Positions 11,880 to 23,330 of a stretch of 64,000 nucleotides of DNA are shown here, in pieces. Where the stretch lies: positions 19,902,001 to 19,966,000 of the forward strand of contig OZ316898.1 of NCBI GenBank assembly GCA_973895155.1, read 5' to 3'. The notes under the pieces were generated by a model. The model saw only the letters and a list, made by a program, of their open reading frames with translations, searched no databases and was not told the DNA's origin. A program made the translations under genes and the position numbers. Source of the stretch: Marsupella aquatica. Taxonomy: Eukaryota > Marchantiophyta. Position 1 is the first letter of the stretch. Every line of letters begins with the position of its first letter.

Positions 11880-14800
11880 TCACCGGGCTTGAACCCTTCG
11901 ATGGTCCGACCATGGTATATACTGTTTTAAGACCTGCTCAAGTTTTTCAAAGGTAACTGGCTTTGCAATGAACGAATCCATCCCGTTATTGTAGCATTCA
12001 GCGACGTTCTCAGCCATGGCGTTCGCAGTAAGCTGCACATAATTCGAGAGAGTACAAGGGATTAGTCACGTCATCATTCTCTATTGGAATGACTTCTCAG
12101 AATCCGTACACGTGGTGGCTCAAGTTTCTCAGCTACGAATCCTGGTTTCAATCATTAAACATCCTCGAACTTTTTCTTTCATTCGTTCTGAACAGACATC
12201 GCTGAACTGACATCTATATCCTTTCGAAACAGATGAGCATTTTCGTCACAAGCAGCGCATACCGCAATGATTGGAGTTTTTCTCCTGACGGAGGGTCTCA
12301 AAATTGGGTCTGTCCCAGAATGTTGCACTTGCGGGACTGTCTCAGCTACTGTGTCTGAGGAAGATACACTTTGTTCCGCTACAGGTTCTAATGAGTTCCT
12401 CGCTACACCAGTCTCTTCGAACTTACGAATGAGACGTGTGGCTTCCAGCCCATCCATAACAGGCATTGAAACATCCTGCTCCCATACGACAAGCACACAA
12501 CAAACTTAGCCATCTAATGTTAACAACTGCAGCTACGAGCACGTGTAGGTGCGTCTTCGATTGACATGTCAATCAATAGACGTCCAGTACAGAGCTTGAC
12601 ATAGGCCAACGAGTGATTACATTAAAGAAATTTGAGTACTGGAAGGGGAGAAGCGTAAAGATGTCTCTCGGTGGTTCTTCTAAGCATCTGGAAGAGTCAG
12701 AGTAGGAATCAGTATAGTAAGATACATACCATCAAGACCAGATCGTAGACACTTCTTTGAAGAGCATCCACAGCTTCGGCTCCGTTACTCACAACCTCCA
12801 GTGAGAGCCCCAACTTCTTCAGCATGGATTGGGCAACCACAACGTTCACATTGTTGTCCTCGGCAAGGAGAATTCTGGGAGACCTACGTGTGCTTGCTTC
12901 AACAAGGGAGGTTGTAGGAGCAGCTGTCTCAATGGCCGACTCGGGTGGAGTTGCAATTTTCAAGCTGTTAGCATGTTTCCTTGGAAGATTTGGCTTCAGG
13001 GAAGCAGCATTTGGAGACCCTACCTTTGGATACCCTCGTCCTGCCTGGGTCACCTCTGACGTTTCCAAGGCAGGAACTCGTGAACTTAAGCTTACTGTTG
13101 GGTCGCTTCTGCCAGACAAAACATTCTCCTCTCCTTTTGGCACCTGTGGGGTACCCTTCCTGTAACCTGTTAACGGAAAGATCAAAGCCCTCAGTATCCA
13201 CAAAAGGGCTTGCTAGATTTACCATCCAGGGATGCACAGTCGGGTATTTGATTTCAGTGGCTATGAAATAACTGTCAGACCCACAAAATGATAACATGAT
13301 GCATCGCAATGACTTCCTACATCATGCTTAAGACATTGGGTCATTCTAAAAGCCAACTGAACTGCAATCAGGTTGTTCAGTTCATTTTTCTTATCCCCGT
13401 GTGCTTGCTCTACCGCCTCTTGCAGTGACAACGGTTTTGGTAGAATTAGTGACTCACTCCATAAGTACACAACTCCCTTCAGCAATGATTGAAAAACACA
13501 ATCTGGCCAATTGCTTACCAGAAAGAGGGCTCTCCCTAAATGGAAACCAGGATCTCTTAGGATCTCTTGGACTCTGTTTGGCTTTGCCTTCGATGCCCTT
13601 TGAAGTCTTTCCCTTTCCCACAGAACCTCCGGTATGAACTACTGGTCTCCGCAGAGCATCATTGTCAAGAATTGATGCTTGATTCGTCCCCTCCTTAACA
13701 GACCGAAGAGGCACGGTAAAAGAGAATGAGGACCCAACGTACTGCTTGCTCTTCACGTCCAAAGTTCCTCCCATAAGACCAACCTGGCATCAATCGATAG
13801 AAAGAGTCAAGTTTCCCAGGATTCAACATCCGGCAATTGGAGTAGGCTGGATATCCTCAATCTACAGAACCCCACACACTCAAGTGCAGCTTAATTTCCA
13901 TTCCCTTCAAAAAAAGCAAGAAAACAAATTTTTCCTTTAAAAAGCTTATCCTGGTCACAGTAGATACGTTAGGGAGGAACTTATGCGTACCAGTTGCTTG
14001 CATATTGCTAATCCAAGACCAGTGCCACCATACTTCCGTGCAGTGGTGGTACTGGCCTGTGTATACTCCTCGAAGAGTGAAGGAAGGGCCGCTTCTGCAC
14101 ACAAATAAGGGACGCAACATTAAGACATCAATCTGCCAGTGATTTTGCTCTCCAGTCAATGAACACAGGATAGCTATGTCAATCTGCTGACATCAAATCC
14201 TTAACCAACTCATTGACTCAAGAACGAGTTTGAAGTGCCACGGACAGATATTAACGCTTCTCATCTGACAATTGCAGTATGATTATTGCGAGGCCGGCTC
14301 TATTAAGATTTGCCTCATTAAATACATAGAGACAAAGCTAGCTTGCCCTTTCACCAATTTTGAAACTATAGATCATTCGGATATTGTAAGAATAGTGATC
14401 ATTTGCCACGGACTGCCTCTAAGTGACTACATGAATTGTTTTCAAGTGAAGTTCATTGAAGTAAAATGACAATATGTTTTCGAAGTTTAGTGGCGTAAGA
14501 ATCCCAATATAGACTCGACGTATTTCTTCTACGACATGGACTAGTGATCCGGAGTACCTTTCTATATCTCAGAAATTTCAAATCATCAACTGCAACATCA
14601 GGAGCACTGTTTCTCTGTTACCACTCCAAATCTAAACAATCAGCTCTGGCCATGGCATTAGAACCCTTTCCTATCGAGGGGGCCCTCACAGGTCACTAGA
14701 TTTCAATTTCCGTCAATCTTCTGGAGGCAACTAAAGATTTGCCAAAACATACAATCGATTTTTAAGAACAGCTTTTAAGGAGGGCACAAGGGACCATTTT

Positions 14801-17800
14801 CTGCTTCCAAACCTTAGAACCGGACATTACGTCCATGTGTACAAATATGCAGGAACATTTAGCTTTCTTGGCTCCGAGTCTTCCTGGACTTATCTTCAAT
14901 TTTCTGTTCAACTAGTTTTGGAAAGGAAAATGCACGACATCAAATAACCATGCAAAGATTTCTCCACTTTACCTGGAATCCCTATGCCCGTATCAGTAAC
15001 TTCACAGTGTAGCCAGATATCTTCAGTCATCTCGTAAGAATTCGGTGACAGATCCCACACAACAGCAGGAAATACACATGGCGGTTCAGCTTCTTCTTCA
15101 ACCTTAGCATCCTCCGTGCTCTTTGCAGAAAATGAAGATGATGTGGACAGAGTCGCAGAAGAAACAGACGAGATTGAAGAGACAGAAGAGATTGAAGACG
15201 AAGATCTTGAAATATCTGAAGATTCCCCATCACCAATCGCATCGTTTCTAAAAGATTTTCCGACAGGTTCGTTTGAATCTTGCTCAACGGCGGGACTCTG
15301 AGTACGAACCACTGCTCCTGTGGAATGACTTGAGGAAGCAGTATTTGTCAATGAGGAGGGTTCCTTCGTGTCCGTCTTCGTCATCCCGGTGCTCACACTT
15401 GGAGGAGGAGATGCCAACCGCACCTTGATTGAAACCTCTCCCTTAGAAGTGAATTTAATTGCATTACTGGTTCAACAACAAGACAGAAGTATACGAACAT
15501 CAGCATCACAGTTCTGAGGGTTCAAGTCTAGCAGGTTTTTATACAATAATGAAAATGATAGATATTCAGATAAAGACAAACATGGCTCTCTGCCACGCGG
15601 TGGTGAGCACCATGAAGTCAACATTCCTCCAGCCCTCAAGCCATTGCTTCAATTGATATTATGAAAGCAACCTCTCCTGGGCCATTTCCCTTCTGGAGAA
15701 TTCTTGTGCTGCTTAAATAGAGGTTCACAGTACCTGACCAGGTTGGTGAGAACTTGACGAATTCTGAGGACATCTCCAACAACCTGCTCAGGAAGATAAA
15801 GAACGCTTTCAGAAAGGAAGCACCAGGAAAGTTTACCAGATCAGGCAAGATACCAGGGTAAACCCAAATACGACTTCTTGGAAGTGATGGATAGCAAATT
15901 AATGGCAAAAAGTATCCAACACTACTCTTAATTTCAATTTGACACTCACGTCCTCAGGTACTTCATCCGCGACATGTGCTAACAAATTGAGGTTCTTGTT
16001 TTGATTAGCGGCCACAGCCAATTGTAGCACACGCTTCACAACCAGCCTTGGTCTGAACTTCTTGGCCTCGAATTTCATTGCTCCTACACAACCCATGAAG
16101 TCAACATAAGTTCGGCCAAAGTGAATAATTAAGTCATGATCTGAAACAGACCCACATTTGTAAAGTATCATGAGACACCATTGCCAGGGGATAGTGTACA
16201 GGGAATGCATATATTCAGAGAACAATCTTGTTGTCTTTCGCGTAAAGCAGCTCTGCCTAGGGTTGCGAGAGCAAACCTGATTCTGCTTTGGAAAGATCAA
16301 GTATATCATTTATTAGCTCAAGGACATGTTCACCAGAAGCGTTCATGAGGTCCACCATTGGACGCTGCTCTGCATCCAATTTGGTTGTCGCCAGCACTTG
16401 AGCCATGCTAACAACGCCGGACAAAGGTGACCGAATCTCATGTGACATTGTGGCCAACATTTGCTTTGCCCTCATTGCCTCTTCTGTAATTATGCCAAAA
16501 AGAAGATCGACCCTCGTTAACCGTAATTCCATGGAAATGGTGAATCCTATCCCTATCCGCACACTGCACGTTGAAAATGCACTCAGTGCTGAAGTCAAAA
16601 CATTGAAGTCTTCTCATATCCACGCATGACTTTCCTCTGACTACTTGGGACGCTGCTAGCAAGAACGTCACTTCAGTGCCTAAAAAGAACCCCAAAACGT
16701 GCTATCCTCCTTCAGTAGATGCATGCATATCCTACCCGTAATGACAAGTGTTCTGTGCAGTTCAGTCTCCATAGCCTTCTGCAAGACTGCTTCCTCCCGT
16801 AACACAATGAATTTCTCCCGTCGTAAAGCCTGAAGAACAGAATGCAGTCGTTTAGAAAAGGTTGTTATCATCGCACAACTGGTTCATGTGAATGGCCTGT
16901 GTCAAACTGCAAGTAGCGTCACGTAAGTCTAAAATGTGCAGATAGTCAAGTTTTTTATCCACCCATGAGTAATTATATGCAAGAATTCACTTTTGCGGCC
17001 AGATGGCACGAGAGACTGGAATCACACTTCCTCAGTGACGTCCACCGAAACGTAATTGACACCCAATGTTTCCCCTGACTTGCTGATGACAGGATGTGCG
17101 TGAACCAGGAAGGTTTTGAAGCCGAACAGGTCCACGCGAAACTCGAATTCACGCTGCATGGGTCTACCCGTTCTCATGACCTCCCTTTTCATTTCCATGC
17201 ATTCCTCCACCCCAACCCCAGGGCAGATCTCACTATCTGTTTTACCCAAGATCTCCTGCAGCGAAAGAACCACCCTATTTCAGTTTCACCATCACACTTG
17301 AAACTCTTGTCTATTCTTGGGTCTTAGATTAGTGATGTAAATTACATATGCACCTTGCACCTTGCACTTCAGGGGAAGAATACAGTATTACTAGTCGTTA
17401 GCTATCACTTAGGATGTGTTCAAGCCAGTAGTCCTGACTTCGTGGAATGAAACAAAACATTAAAAATGATCTTCTCGCCCAACGCTGGCGTTTAGCATGC
17501 GGTACTCTGAATACGATGGACTGTCGTACCTCTTCTGAGAGTCCTGGATGAGGATTGAAAATAAATCGATATCGAAGTTGTGAGTCCTGAAAAACAAGGG
17601 AAAGAACCATGAGTTACGGTGCTGAAAGAAAGACAACATTCAGGGGAACCAATGACAACTGGACATTGCGTATCACATGAAAACATAAACACATATGAAT
17701 ATCAAATGCAATTCAGAATTTCAAGACGTTCCACTGGAACCAAGTTAAGTTGCTTTTTGGAGATGTTGTCCTAAAGCATTGCGCAAATGACAGCGGCCTC

Positions 17801-19605
17801 ATACGAATATCAAATGCATCTCAGAATTTCAAGACCTCCCACTGGAATCAAGTTAAGTTGCTGTTTGGAGTATGTTGTCCTAAGGCATTGCGCTAATGAC
17901 AGCCAACTCATATGAAACCAAACGAGCACGTATGGCGCGGATACCTGATGAGCTATTATGACAGGTGCTTTCCCCAGGGTAAAATGTAAAAAGTTGTCCA
18001 ATCGATGCAAATTGTCCCTCAGTTCTTCCAGGGGCACCGGCACAGCACCTTGCGCTCCACTTTCTTGTAACTTGCTCAGAAGATCCTGTTCTCTGTGCAA
18101 GCTTTCTGCCAAAAGCTGTCCCATTTTCTTGGCCTGGTCCTTCCAATACTCTAGAGAATTTTCAGTCTCATCTACCAACGAACTGCCCATGCTTCCCACT
18201 GAGGAACTTTGAGAACTCGTCGCCCCCGAAGTGGAGGTGTCGTCTTCCTCCATTGGGCATATAGGCTCCCCGGCATCTCCCTTCGGTTCCAATGCACTGA
18301 CAGTTGACCTAGGGCTCCAATGTGCCTCCATGATTGACCGATGCTTGCGCTCCGCCTTGTACCCCACACCCAAAGGCTATGTGAGTTGAAAATGGCCAAG
18401 GTCTCACATTGCTCAAGATAAATTCACACATCTGCTGAATCACTGATTTCTACGAACCCACTTTGGCTTCCTTGTTCCTTGGTTTAAGCTTGCCAATCCC
18501 TAAACGGACGGATCAATCAATCTAACTCTCCCTTACCAGATGAACCTTAAAAAGCTGAATCCTAAGAGACGGCTCTTGCCCGTCAGCATTGTCCATCGAT
18601 CAAAAACGTACTTGACTGTGTTGTCTTCTAGTTTGCATCCACCCATTTTCAATGCGTCATTGCACCTTTTGTGTGGAATTTGGGAAAGAGGGTGCCGTGA
18701 GGTAACGGTGTGAAAGAATGGGCATGCAACATTGAAAGAAACTACAAAAAGACAAGACCACTAACAGATTTAAAGTAGTGCGATCGCAGAAATGACTTCC
18801 ATCTTGTGATTGAGCAGAATTGACTACTGGTGATGGTTTTTTCAAGCAGGGATGGGTGGGCGCCAATCCACATACGACTACAGAGGAGTTGACATCCTCG
18901 GTAAACTTGCAGAGACACCAAAAAAGGGGAGCCATCCGGCAAGAGCATTCCCGCATAATCACTACTTAGAGGGTGTTAAAAGCTCTGTAACTGCCATCTA
19001 CGACATTATAGCACAGATTCTAAACCCTGCTTTGTGGCATGAAGTCCACCGAACGACATGGCGCTGCGATGGATAAGAGTAGCTCTCTGATCCAGGGCGA
19101 AACCCAACATGAGCAACCATTCGAATAATTGTGAATTAAAAGTTTTCCTACCTACCCAGCATGAGCAACCATTCGAATAATTGTGAATTAAACCTTTTCC
19201 TACCTTCCTTATGTTATTTCGTTCGAAATTACAGTAACCACCGCATTATGAATGCATCCGGGAACGAAAGAACCAACCCACCTCCAATCTCTGTGTGTCG
19301 AGCACCTCCAGCTGCTGCCGCAGAAGGTGGACCGTAATTGCTTGCCTCCGCTCCCATTGACTTGCCAGCGATGCCATCTGAAAAGACCCCGTCTCACTGG
19401 AATGCAAAAGCTCTAACAGATGGTCTGGATCTCCAAATGCCTTTTCTCTCATGATAAGGTCGTCCTGAGGGACTCTCTGCGGATCGTAGTGGTGAACTTG
19501 GTCTACCGCAGAAAGCGCCTCCCACGATTCTGGCCACATAGGAGCCATCCTCCGGCGTTTTGCAGCTTGCAGGTCTTCCTCGGCAACATCCACCTGTATT
19601 CTCAT
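11880..19605 (-). CDS. HK5: Hybrid histidine kinase of the AHK5/CKI2 type, 1056 aa
   Basis: Cytosolic sensor kinase that autophosphorylates a histidine and passes the phosphate to its own receiver domain for a His-to-Asp relay. Exons: 19282-19605, 17945-18355, 17530-17586, 17028-17255, 16736-16829, 16277-16483, 15950-16083, 15734-15783, 14973-15466, 13991-14094, 13519-13783, 12730-13166, 12263-12475, 11880-12032. All phases agree (3171 nt). A TAG lies immediately before the ATG. Domains: N-terminal region with coiled-coil character (to about 235); PAS/PAC about 240-340 ([23 protein letters not shown]); H box [15 protein letters not shown] with His386; N box LTNLVSNAIKFT near 497-508; G1 DTGIGIP 660-666; [13 protein letters not shown]; receiver from about 888 with AEDNN, phospho-acceptor Asp936 and Lys1030 in AKPV. 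There is no membrane segment, as in AHK5. A serine-rich insert of about 100 residues splits the ATPase between the N and G1 boxes. In Arabidopsis AHK5 acts in root, ethylene/ABA and stomatal H2O2 responses; that role here is inferred. Confidence 0.93.
17697..17912. repeat. Tandem duplication inside a kinase intron, period 108 bp
   Basis: gaatatcaaatgca starts at 17697 and 17805. Both copies continue through cagaatttcaagac, aagttaagttgct and gttgtcctaa to aatgacag. The copies lie in the intron between exons 17945-18355 and 17530-17586 and do not touch the splice sites. Confidence 0.9.
19108..19206. repeat. Tandem duplication in the first kinase intron, period 52 bp
   Basis: catgagcaaccattcgaata starts at 19108 and 19160, and both copies run on to gtgaattaaa and ttttcctacct. 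The duplication is in the intron after the first coding exon of the histidine kinase. Confidence 0.9.
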
Positions 19606-21430
19606 CTATTTGGCGATAGCGGAAGCCATTCAGAAGGCCCCCTTCACGTGTCACTAGAGCTCAAGCGGAGGGAGGGGAGGACGCGAGCACGCACTCACTA
19701 GCGACCAGTCAGTACTCCGAAACCAGACAAAACAATTCACAACACCGTGCTCCGAGATTGGAGTGTTGTTCAGGCGCATCATCGCCAGGTTCCAAGCTAA
19801 TATGTTAGTGAAATAATCTTGTACCGCATATCGTCAGTACAGTACAGTCGTTGGACTGCCTTCCTTCACCTCGTTGGACTGCCTTCCTTCACCTGAGAAT
19901 AATTTCACACTCTACTACAGAACTAATATCTACCCAATCATGCATCATCATCATCGTCATCCTCTTAAAACCACTGTCGCAGCCCTCCTTCATTTCCTCG
20001 CCTTTGTAAAGGCCTGGTATTCACCTTCTTGCTAGACAACCTACGTGTAGTAACATCCTGCCATACCAGCTGCTGTTTCGCCATCAAGCCATCCACACAG
20101 TAGTACCGGGCCGAGAACCTCGTTGCCAAGCCCATGGAAGGAAACCACTGCTCTGAACATGTCCCCGGTGCACTTTCTGTACCCTTTCATTTGAGGCCCC
20201 TCCGACTGTTGATAACCAATCTCGGAGTCCTCCTCCTTGCTCTGTTCCCTTCCTCCCTTCCTTCCTTCTTTCCTGCCTACCTGCCTGACTGGCTGCCTGC
20301 TCACACGGAGACTGTCTGTGCAACAACCACTGATCATCTAAACTTCCTCCTTTCCCCTAATTCCCGATTCCACCCTTGGATCCCCCAAAACCACAAGTAA
20401 GTCCGAGAAGGGAAGACCCTTTTCACAACCTCGTGCTCCTCCTATCAAAAGTTGCCCAGATTTACTCTCTTTCAGCCACCTCCTGGCCTCCCACCTCCTG
20501 CGACCAAACCAGGTAAACCACACTTGACCTGCTCTCCCTGAACCTGCTTCACATGAAGGGAACTAAACTACTCCTCGAATGGTCGGCTATCCCTTCACTT
20601 CCTTTCCACATTCAACACCCCACTCTTGGCGCACAATTTCGCCGGCAAAAACACGATTGAGTACTGTATCATTCTCTCCCTTCCTTTCCTTCCTTTCCTT
20701 CCTTCCTTCTTTCTGAACACTGAACTCCACTGTTGAGCTTGAGCTTGCGCTTGAGCTTTGTGCTCGGCCTCCTCCTTCCTCCGACCAAAACTCTAAAAGC
20801 AACTCTACGTGTACGATGGTGGGTTCATTTTTCTTCACCGCTCCTGCAGCTGATGACTTGACTGACTCTCTGTCATCGAATCAATCCCCTTTCCTTCGAT
20901 CCTCCACTCCGAAAATCTTCCCCAAGTTGCCGAAATCCCACCCGTCGTTATTCGTTCCCCTCCCACTCTTCCACCATCTGATTCATTCCACCTTTCGGAC
21001 TCCTGCCCTGCCCTGCCCTGCCCTGCCCTGCCCTGCACCCCGATTGGCGCATTCGCTCACTGCGCTCCGCGACAGAAAAGAGGAAACCGAGGAGTTGCCC
21101 ATACCTCCCCCTCCTCTTCCCTCAAACTTCGCCCGTCCTGCCCCTCCTGCCCCTCCCAGAAAAACCACAATGATCCTAGAATAATAAAGATTATTCTACT
21201 CCTGCGCTTCTCACTGGCCCCTCACTCGTCCCCCTCCCGCTGCCCCTCACCACCGCATGTCCGCCCCCATCTGCCCGCACTGCCACTCCCCCTTTCCCAG
21301 GCTTTCCTTTCCTTTCCTCTCCTCTGCCCTGCTGCCCTGCTCTTCCCACTTGCAATTTAGCCAGCCCCACGGTACGGCGCGGCCCGGCCCGTGGGCTCAC
21401 CGCCCTGCCCGCGCCCCGGAACTCAAGGGC
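19606..21430 (-). promoter_or_regulatory. Upstream region of the histidine kinase with pyrimidine-rich tracts
   Basis: This lies immediately 5' of the kinase ATG. On the plus strand it holds C/T-rich microsatellite-like runs (about 20225-20290 and 20670-20720), a 22-bp duplication near 19852-19895, and a CCCTG pentamer run at 21003-21037. On the kinase strand these are GA-rich, a composition common in plant 5' UTRs and promoters. No TATA box or start site can be fixed by eye, and the open frames here are low-complexity artefacts. Confidence 0.4.
21003..21037. repeat. CCCTG pentanucleotide run
   Basis: About seven consecutive copies of ccctg are seen in the C/T-rich region upstream of the histidine kinase. 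Confidence 0.95.
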
Positions 21431-22884
21431 GAAAAAATATGACTCCGGTCAACTCACGGGAAGGCAAGGCAAGGCGGTACGGTCCGTCGCTGCCGCTGCT
21501 CCCTGTCCTCGGGGCAGAGAGGATCCACCTGTAATTATTACGCCGTATTAGTTTGAGAGTGAGATGAGCGGAGCGCAGCACCCTCCGATGGAGAATCGAC
21601 GGCGCTATTGGACCCGGAAGGCAGGAAAATGGGCCAGCATAGTTCTCTAATACTAAGCACTTGTCTTGATTATTCGTCCCTCTAATTGCATCTAAAAAAC
21701 AGACAACGATATACATATGTAGAGTAACAGTCCCTGATTTAAACAAAATAATTGGTTTCTCATGATTTGGAATGACGTAGTGGTTAAGTGGTATATAGTC
21801 ACATTTTGATGTGCAATTATGGGGATACAATAATTATCACATGATTTCTGTTATAATTGTACAATATTATTTTTCCAATCAATACACTCTCTCCTTGCCT
21901 GGCAGCCAATTCAACCCAAGGCTTTTTTTTTGGTAAAAATGGATTTCTGACAGACATCTGGACCACCCCCCACTTTACTATCTATGGCCAAGATTAGACG
22001 TAGTGACCAATCAAGTTGTCTATTTATATATTTAAAACAGTTTTGTGATATGATTGGAAGACAGTGAGGTTGGTAACGAAAATATATCTTATTGGATTAG
22101 GATCCAAACCTACCCTTTAAGGCTGCTTTTCACTCTAGACCTGTAGACCACTACTTTGGTTGCATAACCAAAAATTGAGGTGAGTATGCACTGTGACTAA
22201 GGATTGAATACAAGTTTGTGAACTACATGGATTGAAGGCAAGTCGCTGATCGTGCAACCGATCAGTATTGATATTCAAACCAGGACATTGAAGCATAACT
22301 GGTGCTAGGGAGCTAGTAATGGAGCTGCGCAATGGAACAGATGACGTGGGGAATGTAGTTTTAGTCCACCGTTCATGTTCAAAGAACAAGTATTTGGGCT
22401 AGTAAAGATTTCAATTCTTAATAAACATACTTTTCAAATTTATACCCAAAATTCAACCTTGGCAATAGTAAGATTCCTATGTCACCCACCACTAAACAAA
22501 TGGTTTTACTGTACTCTAGAAACAACCAACTGAATGAGCAGGAGAGCTTGCTTCTTAGAAGATACTTGGTTACGTGACATGAAGATGATCACCAATCTGT
22601 GGTTACCACAAAACTCATAGATTGTTGAGGAGACAGACCACAACAGAGTTAGAAGCAACAGACCTAATGGAAAAGATGAATTTGCTAGGTTTTATAGTAA
22701 ACTTAGGTTGTGCCCTCACTGCCATTAGTGAAATCAGATTGCAGGACTGCGATGGCTGGCACAGGGATTGAAAAGGCAGGAACCATGGATGGCACTTCCC
22801 CAACCGGACCAGGGTCAACTGTTCCCTCCCCTTGACCCAAGATGTCACCAAGCTTAACCGACGTTGGGGACAACTTAACACACC

Positions 22885-23330
22885 AGGCTGTTGGCAAACC
22901 AGATGGAAAAAAGGGTGGGGAGGCTGGATCATGCTAAGGTGAGGATTTTTCTTTGGCTCTTACTTAACCACGGATTTAACACAAACAGGAGGGGCAGCCA
23001 TTACAAGGTTTCCGACGGAATATGCGCTAGATGCAAATTGAGCTTGGAGCATACTGAACATTTTTTCTTCATCTGTAATAAAGTCACTGAAAGGTGGAAG
23101 GAGATTCAACAATTGTTGCTTGGCTCTCCTAGCTGCCCTCCAGATCAATACCAGTTCGCTCTTTGCTGCAATTAATAATGTCATTCTGAAGCGCAAATGG
23201 AGACCGGGACCCTTGCTTATTCTGATGGAAGTATGCAATAGCATCTGGACGGAAAGGAATATTAAAGCTACCTACTCCCAATTTGTTGGGAAACACCCTG
23301 GTTGGGTTGTTCTCCACAACACCTAACTGC
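22885..23330 (+). mobile_element. 3' end of a LINE reverse-transcriptase gene, degraded
   Basis: The frame from 22891 reads AKVRIFLWLLLNHGFNTNRR, then CARCKLSLEHTEHFFFICNK and RWKEI. This is the zinc-binding region (zf-RVT) found at the C-terminus of plant non-LTR reverse transcriptases; the C-x2-C...H-x4-C pattern is visible. The stop at about 23173 is followed in another forward frame by NVILKRKWRPG and IWTERN, also typical of the end of LINE ORF2, so there is a frameshift. No polymerase or endonuclease domain is seen upstream, which makes this a 5'-truncated, dead copy. Confidence 0.75.

Noticed and set aside
11880-11930. tRNA T-loop-like string (gggcttgaaccc)
   Set aside because: No acceptor stem, D loop or anticodon arm could be folded around it, and it is coding sequence of the kinase C-terminus.
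20041-21400. Several frames on both strands (Arg/Gly- and Pro-rich)
   Set aside because: They are translations of pyrimidine-rich simple sequence (CCTT, CCCTG) upstream of the kinase; no coding signal.
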